A DNA stretch of 64,000 nt, taken from Uloborus plumipes (lineage: Eukaryota > Arthropoda > Arachnida > Araneae > Uloboridae). Both the position numbers and the translations under genes were made by a program. The DNA lies in assembly GCA_038373865.1 (NCBI GenBank), contig JAXGGA010001657.1, forward strand, positions 80,580 through 144,579. Direction: 5' to 3'. Below, piece after piece: positions 58,951 to 64,000 of the stretch (the stretch's first letter is position 1; the number at the start of each line of letters is the position of its first letter). The notes under the pieces were generated by a model. That model saw nothing but the letters and a program-made list of their open reading frames with translations, had not been told where the DNA came from and ran no database searches.

Positions 58951-60689
58951 ACAAAATAAGTATTAATCTGAGGTGTTCAGAGGAAAATTTAATCAGATTC
59001 ATTTTTATTTGATACACTTTAGCACTAAACGTAGCAAGATTTGGCAACAAAATGTTAAGTTCATAAATGAAGCCTTCAGAGTGTTGAAGATGTTTAAGTC
59101 GAAAAGGACTTAATCCATTTCAGCTCTGAATTGCTTATCTCTTGACTGACGTGCCCAGACCTTTTGGGTGAGTGATTCCGCCCCCCCCCTCCCTTCGTTG
59201 TAAGTCAGCAACAGATATTAAATTGACCTTCTACTATACACACAATCTGCATCCTTATGTTTGTATTTTTGATTCTGCAGAAAGTTCAATGACCTTGCAA
59301 ATAATTTTTATAATATGCATATATTTTTCAAAATCAATCTACATTTTTTTATACTGCATTAAAAAAGTATTATTATTAAATAAATATTATTTATATCTTA
59401 TTTAAACAGATCTCCTGAATTCTATAAAAAAAAATTTGAAGGGATGCTGCAAAGAATTTTCAAATTTACATTTGTTTTAAAATTTCCAAAAGATATTTCT
59501 TTTACACACACATGTATATAATATGAAGCAAATATGATTTTGGAAATGAAAGTTTGAAAAATAGTTAGACTTGCCTTTCACTAACCTTGTATTACAATGA
59601 TTTTTTTTCAATACGCTTTGTGTGCATCGATAATGCTTAGTTTATATCCAGTAGTAATTCAGTTAGTGGATTTGAGTCTCGAATTTACGCATAATGCATT
59701 TATTACTGTACACCACCAAATAACAAAATACATGCAGATTTATACGTTTTGCTGTACTATAAAATATATATTGTTGCTCTATTAACAGTTGTATCTTTAA
59801 TACAGTAAATGTATCAAGCTTATGTCAAATATGTGAAAATATGTTTTAGGTTTTTATTTCAAGTTGAAATATTTCCATTATAAGTGCGAAATGTTTACAT
59901 ACCTTAAAAGAGACACGAAATATAAGGGTTATCAACGCTGCAATAAATTTCAAAATACCTGTGGGAGAAATTGAGGTAATTTATTTCAGAAAGCTAAGAT
60001 GATAATATATCTTTCAAAAGTCCTTTATAGAAGGAATGCATGTGGTGAATAGCAGAACGTAAATTTTAATGAGTCACATAAAATATAGATAGGAACTTAA
60101 ATTTGGTAAAATAAAGCACACAATTAAATAATTTATATCGCACAACGAATGCTATTAATTTCTTTAAACATTAATTTATTTCGGTTGTAAATATGAGATG
60201 AAATCATGCAAATCGCCTTTATTTTAGTTTTATAATGCTTTAGGGCTATTTACTGCAAAAGCCAAAGTTTCAGGAGTTATTAGAAAATGTTACTATAATA
60301 GCATAATTTATCTTTTACTCTTACTTTCTCGCTTAAGGTAAAATACTCGTGCTTTGTTTTTAGTTTTAACAAATATTTAATTAGATTAATTCGTTAGAAA
60401 ACAATTAGTGTAGGAAAGATTTTGATTCAGTTTTTACCCAGTTTTCGAACTTATGTCAGATATGGGCCTGTCTTTCATGTGAATGACGCCATTCATAAGC
60501 AAATGATAAATAAAGATAAAGTGATGACCAGTTTTGCCACCATTTTCAACCAGCAAGCTTTTGACCAGTTTCAGTTATGATTTTTCTTTTTTACAGCTTA
60601 ACTTATAATTTCGTCTACCAGCTTCTTTTTTTTAATGTTAGCCAGCTTTATTGCGCTAGTTATTTAATCATGTGTTTTCCATTATAACA
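58951..60689. other. No gene seen; C-run at 59181-59190
   Basis: AT-rich with two short chance frames (59172-59405, 59597-59785). Nothing supported. Confidence 0.4.
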
Positions 60690-60850
60690 ATATATCTGCA
60701 AAGATATTCTAGAATTCATTTTGGACATATTCTTCAAAACCGCCTTCGAAACTGCCGCCATTGCCTCTGATAGAAATGTCATTCTTGAGGGGGGTTTTTT
60801 TTCAACTCATTTAGGGCTAAATCAGCCGTTGCTGTGAGCAAAAGACTTAA
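60690..60850 (-). mobile_element. Decayed mariner-like fragment (copy 3)
   Basis: Matches 58490-58640 and 8090-8240 around CATATTCTTCAAAACCGCC, TTCGAAACTGCCGCCATTGC and CATTCTTGAGGGGGG. On the minus strand, short pieces such as MAAVSKAVLKNMSK match the family. No termini seen. Confidence 0.45.
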
Positions 60851-60902
60851 TTTTATCATAAATTATCTAGAGTTTCTAAATCCAGATACTGACTTACAAA
60901 CA

Positions 60903-60962
60903 GGCCCGTCATTTAGGGAGGCAGGGGGGGGGTCAATTGCCCCCCCCCCCCCCCACGGGCTT
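60903..60962. repeat. GC-rich element end with opposed G- and C-runs
   Basis: CAGGCCCGTCATTTAGGGAG leads into a G-run, TCAATTG, then a C-run and ACGGGC, forming a short inverted structure. It resembles the ends of the element at 33618-33788. No partner end found. Confidence 0.45.
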
Positions 60963-63362
60963 TGAGAAATCAGTGTATTTACATATAAGTGGGCGTGGAT
61001 TTTGCTGTTTTCCTATGAAATTGCATTGTGTTTTCACCCTTGCCTTCCCCCTGGAAAATCTTGAAATAATGTCTCTGCTTACAAAGTAATAATTCTTGCG
61101 TTATTGCTGCCTTATTTACTTCAAACGACAGCCATAACTGTGCCCTATACAATAACATTCTTCTGACAGCCAAGACTACGTATCCTAGGCATTATGGTTT
61201 AGTTTAAAGTTAGGACTGCGTGTCTATTATTTAAATTATTTTTTAAGTGGTAAGATTTTTTTTCGCATTAAATTTTTCGTTTACATATAAACTCAGCTGC
61301 CCCATAAATGATGCTTAAAGCAGCACAGATTAAAGTGTGCACTCTAACAACAAAAATAAAAAAATCAACAACCATAGTAGAGCAGTTAAATTCCGATTTT
61401 TATAATAGCATGCTTTATGTTTTTCTTCAGTTAATGAGATTTTTTTTTGTGAATTTCACTTCCTGAATTCAAAAAATATTGCTGCCAAATTTGTCTTTAT
61501 TGTTATCCCCCAACTTAACAATCGACTAAGCCTCGTGGCGGAAATGCCACTGGAACAAAAACACTCCCTTCGACTTTTCTTTTCAAGTCATGATCCCTTT
61601 CTTAAGCCACCTTGTCATCCGCAGTTTTTCTTTTCTCTTAACATTTAACTGATGACCTCTTTTGCTGATTTTGTCCTGAAAGAATATTTCGTGACGAACT
61701 TCGATTTAATTTTAAAACAATACAATCAAATACAAACATTTCACTTTTTCGAAAATTTAAAAAATGCTTTTTTTTTTTTTTGTAAACTTTTCAATATATA
61801 AGCACGTTTTTCTTCCTTGGGCGACATTTTTGAGCCAGTAGAAAAATCACAGTTGAAAATTTTGTTTTATTAAACGTTCCAAAGCTTCCAACACATTATT
61901 GATGCATATTATGTTGTGATATTCCAAGTATTTTTAATATTTAATAAGCATTGGCATACATTTTAGCAAGTATGTTTTGCCGTTCGTCGTTTTATTGCTT
62001 TGTAACTGGATATATGTTGGCTGAGAAGTAATACTTTTTCAACAAATATTTAAAATGTTTTATTTAGAACTCTTTTTTTAGCATTGAATACAAAATTTTC
62101 TTCTAGTACTGAAAAGGTAGCTTTCGAATTAAAAAAGATGTTTTGTGTAAAAACTTCCTGCACATAGAAAAGTTTTGTTACTGAAAGATTTTTTTTCTTA
62201 TGTTCTAAAACATCAATTTGTTAAATTGAAAAATCTTTCAACAACGTTTCAACAATTTTAAGTCAAGTTACTCAGTAGGCAAAATGAGTTGTAAGTTTAA
62301 AAAATAAAAAAAACAATAAAGATGTAAACAGAAAAATTCAAACATGCACTATTTAAAGATATTTTTTTACGTATGAGCTTATTTACATTACATATAGTGT
62401 TAAACTGAGCTTTCAGAGGATTGACTTTTGTTATATGCGTGGTAGCAACAAAAAAAAACCTCTTATCTTCATTCTTGCTTTGTGGAATATTGCTGTAAAT
62501 TAATTTTGCCCAGTTCCTGCTTAATTCAAAATACCAGTACTAACCGGGGATACTCGAAGGCTGGATCTTTCGAGGGCTGGAAAATACTCCTTTCTTTTAT
62601 TTCTTTTACTATTTAACAAAACTGTAATTCACAATCCAGCAATGAGTTTAAATTGCTGTATTTATGAAAACTTGGATCGTCTATCTTGGAATGTTGTGCA
62701 TCAACGCAATGCGTATTATTAGAAATTTAAATCAATGCCTCTATCTTGTTGAAATGTTTAAGAAAATATTTACTGTGATTTATCGATATAAAAAATCTGC
62801 TATAATTTTAACAACAATAACACAACTGTACTTCACAAGCAAGCAGTGAATTTAAATTGTATGTTTATGCAAACTAGATTTGTGATTCTGTTTTCGGACC
62901 CACAAGAATCTCAACTCTCAATCTTCAGATTTTTAATACGATGTTCTAACCAACTGGATCAATGGGCTGCTCCAAAGAAATGATATAGATTGGAGCAATG
63001 TTTAATTAAGAACGGAAAAAAACTTTTTTTTTTTTTTTGATGATACAACCAAAATGATAATTGTCTCTTTCATTTTTGCCGAAAGAGGGAAAAATACTTT
63101 CAAAATCTGAGGAATTATTGAAAAATTTATGGTGCTATCGTAGCTGACTAAGTAGCTATATTATACTGTAAAGGCACAACACCTATTTTTTACAGTGTAG
63201 CTAGGCAGAAATAGAAGAAGATAAATAGATGGATAAATGATTGATAAATAGACATATTATATATATAAAGCTCTAGATCGGTTTAAAGGCATATTTTTAA
63301 TTTGGTAAACGATAGTAGTATTTTAACGCTGTTTTATCTCATTTTTCATAATACATACTTGC
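60963..63362. other. No gene seen
   Basis: AT-rich sequence with short chance frames only. No splice-bounded segment or bounded repeat identified. Confidence 0.4.
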
Positions 63363-63425
63363 AGTAGCGGATTTTTTTCCGGGGGAGGGGAGTACCAGGG
63401 TCAGGAGGCCCGAGCCCCTCCCAAA
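63363..63425. repeat. GC-rich remnant of a DNA transposon end
   Basis: CAGTAGCGGATTTTTTTCCG followed by a G-rich block and CCCGAGCCCCTCCC. It is similar in style to the hAT-like ends in this window. No second terminus. Confidence 0.35.
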
Positions 63426-64000
63426 GGAATAAAAATAACTTAACTACACCATAAAGTATTTTTTTTTTTAATTTATCTCTTCATAAGTAAAAAGTTACAA
63501 GCTATTTGTTTAAAAATAAGACTTACAAGGCATATTTGAATAAAATGAATTGGATTTGCTATGAGAGTAACAACGTAGTCGAAGGTGAGTGCAAAAGAAT
63601 ACAAAAAAGCGGCATTAAAATGTAACACTTTTTAAATTTTATTTCCTTTTCCCCATTTCCCACGATGCTAAATTTTATTAAAAAAAACAAATTGTACTAT
63701 GACTAAATTTTTTTAGGAAGTATTTTCAATTTACTGCATGAAATAAGTTTGTAGAGACGTTAAAAATTTCTTGGCTATTTACTAACATTAGATCAAGCTT
63801 TGTTACACACAACCCGTTATGTACGTGATTAATAAAGTACAATTCCATCGCAATGCTCCACCTCAATAACCTTGCTATATCTCATTGATTAATATGCTAG
63901 ATTTTACTCTTCTTTTCTCTATCGCGAGATTATTTATTGAGTATCGGATTACTCTCCAATTATGCTCTCAAATTTCTATCCTTTTTCTCTTTTTGTAGCT
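63426..64000. other. No feature seen to the window end
   Basis: AT-rich sequence; one weak donor-like AAG|GTGAGT near 63584 has no open exon before it. Confidence 0.4.

Noticed and set aside
35800..64000. Continuation of the host gene past 35.5 kb
   Set aside because: No segment combining a strong acceptor, an open GC-richer frame and a good donor was found, although very small exons could be missed by eye.
1..64000. CRISPR arrays, operons, rRNA genes, bacterial-type promoters
   Set aside because: Base composition, introns and transposon content are eukaryotic, and none of these structures is present.

Overview
The window looks like arthropod nuclear DNA, with a chelicerate such as a spider the most likely source. 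It is strongly AT-rich, has very long introns with short GC-richer exons, and is full of degraded DNA transposons, foldback elements, a Penelope-like retroelement fragment and a tRNA-derived SINE. There are no operons, rRNA genes, canonical tRNA genes or CRISPR arrays. The taxon is an inference from style only.

The only cellular gene I can support is on the + strand, between about 6.1 and 35.4 kb. It is seen as a set of small exons with good splice sites and agreeing reading phases: 6095-6169, 13248-13471, 14282-14310 (29 nt), 30017-30218 and probably a terminal exon at 35302-35433. A 51-nt exon (15035-15085) followed by a stop-containing exon (18142-18186) gives a second phase-consistent route. 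Using the 29-nt and 51-nt exons together would create a stop, so they look mutually exclusive. The peptide is serine-rich, basic and probably largely disordered. I do not recognise the family; many microexons in long introns would suit a neuronally spliced gene. The 5' end lies outside the window or was not recognised.

Repeats fill much of the rest. A 93-bp minisatellite lies at 6.65-7.3 kb and mariner relics at 8.0-8.9, 58.4-58.9 and 60.7 kb. Elements bounded by TTAA (piggyBac-like) lie at 10.9, 16.6, 22.2, 39.6, 45.1 and 51.2 kb. hAT elements with 8-bp target duplications lie at 18.4-19.1 and 31.7-33.1 kb; the second carries a broken transposase. pogo/Tigger-like ends lie at 18.7 and 42.8 kb. 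Long foldback elements lie at 20.4, 40.2, 47.8, 48.9 and 49.5 kb. A Penelope-like fragment with inverted arms and a 12-bp target duplication lies at 40.6-41.5 kb. A SINE lies at 50.7-51.0 kb and a 145-bp tandem array ending in GACA/GACC repeats at 55.7-56.3 kb.

From 35.5 kb to the end I see no convincing host exon, only transposon remnants, a few short unassigned open frames and AT-rich sequence.
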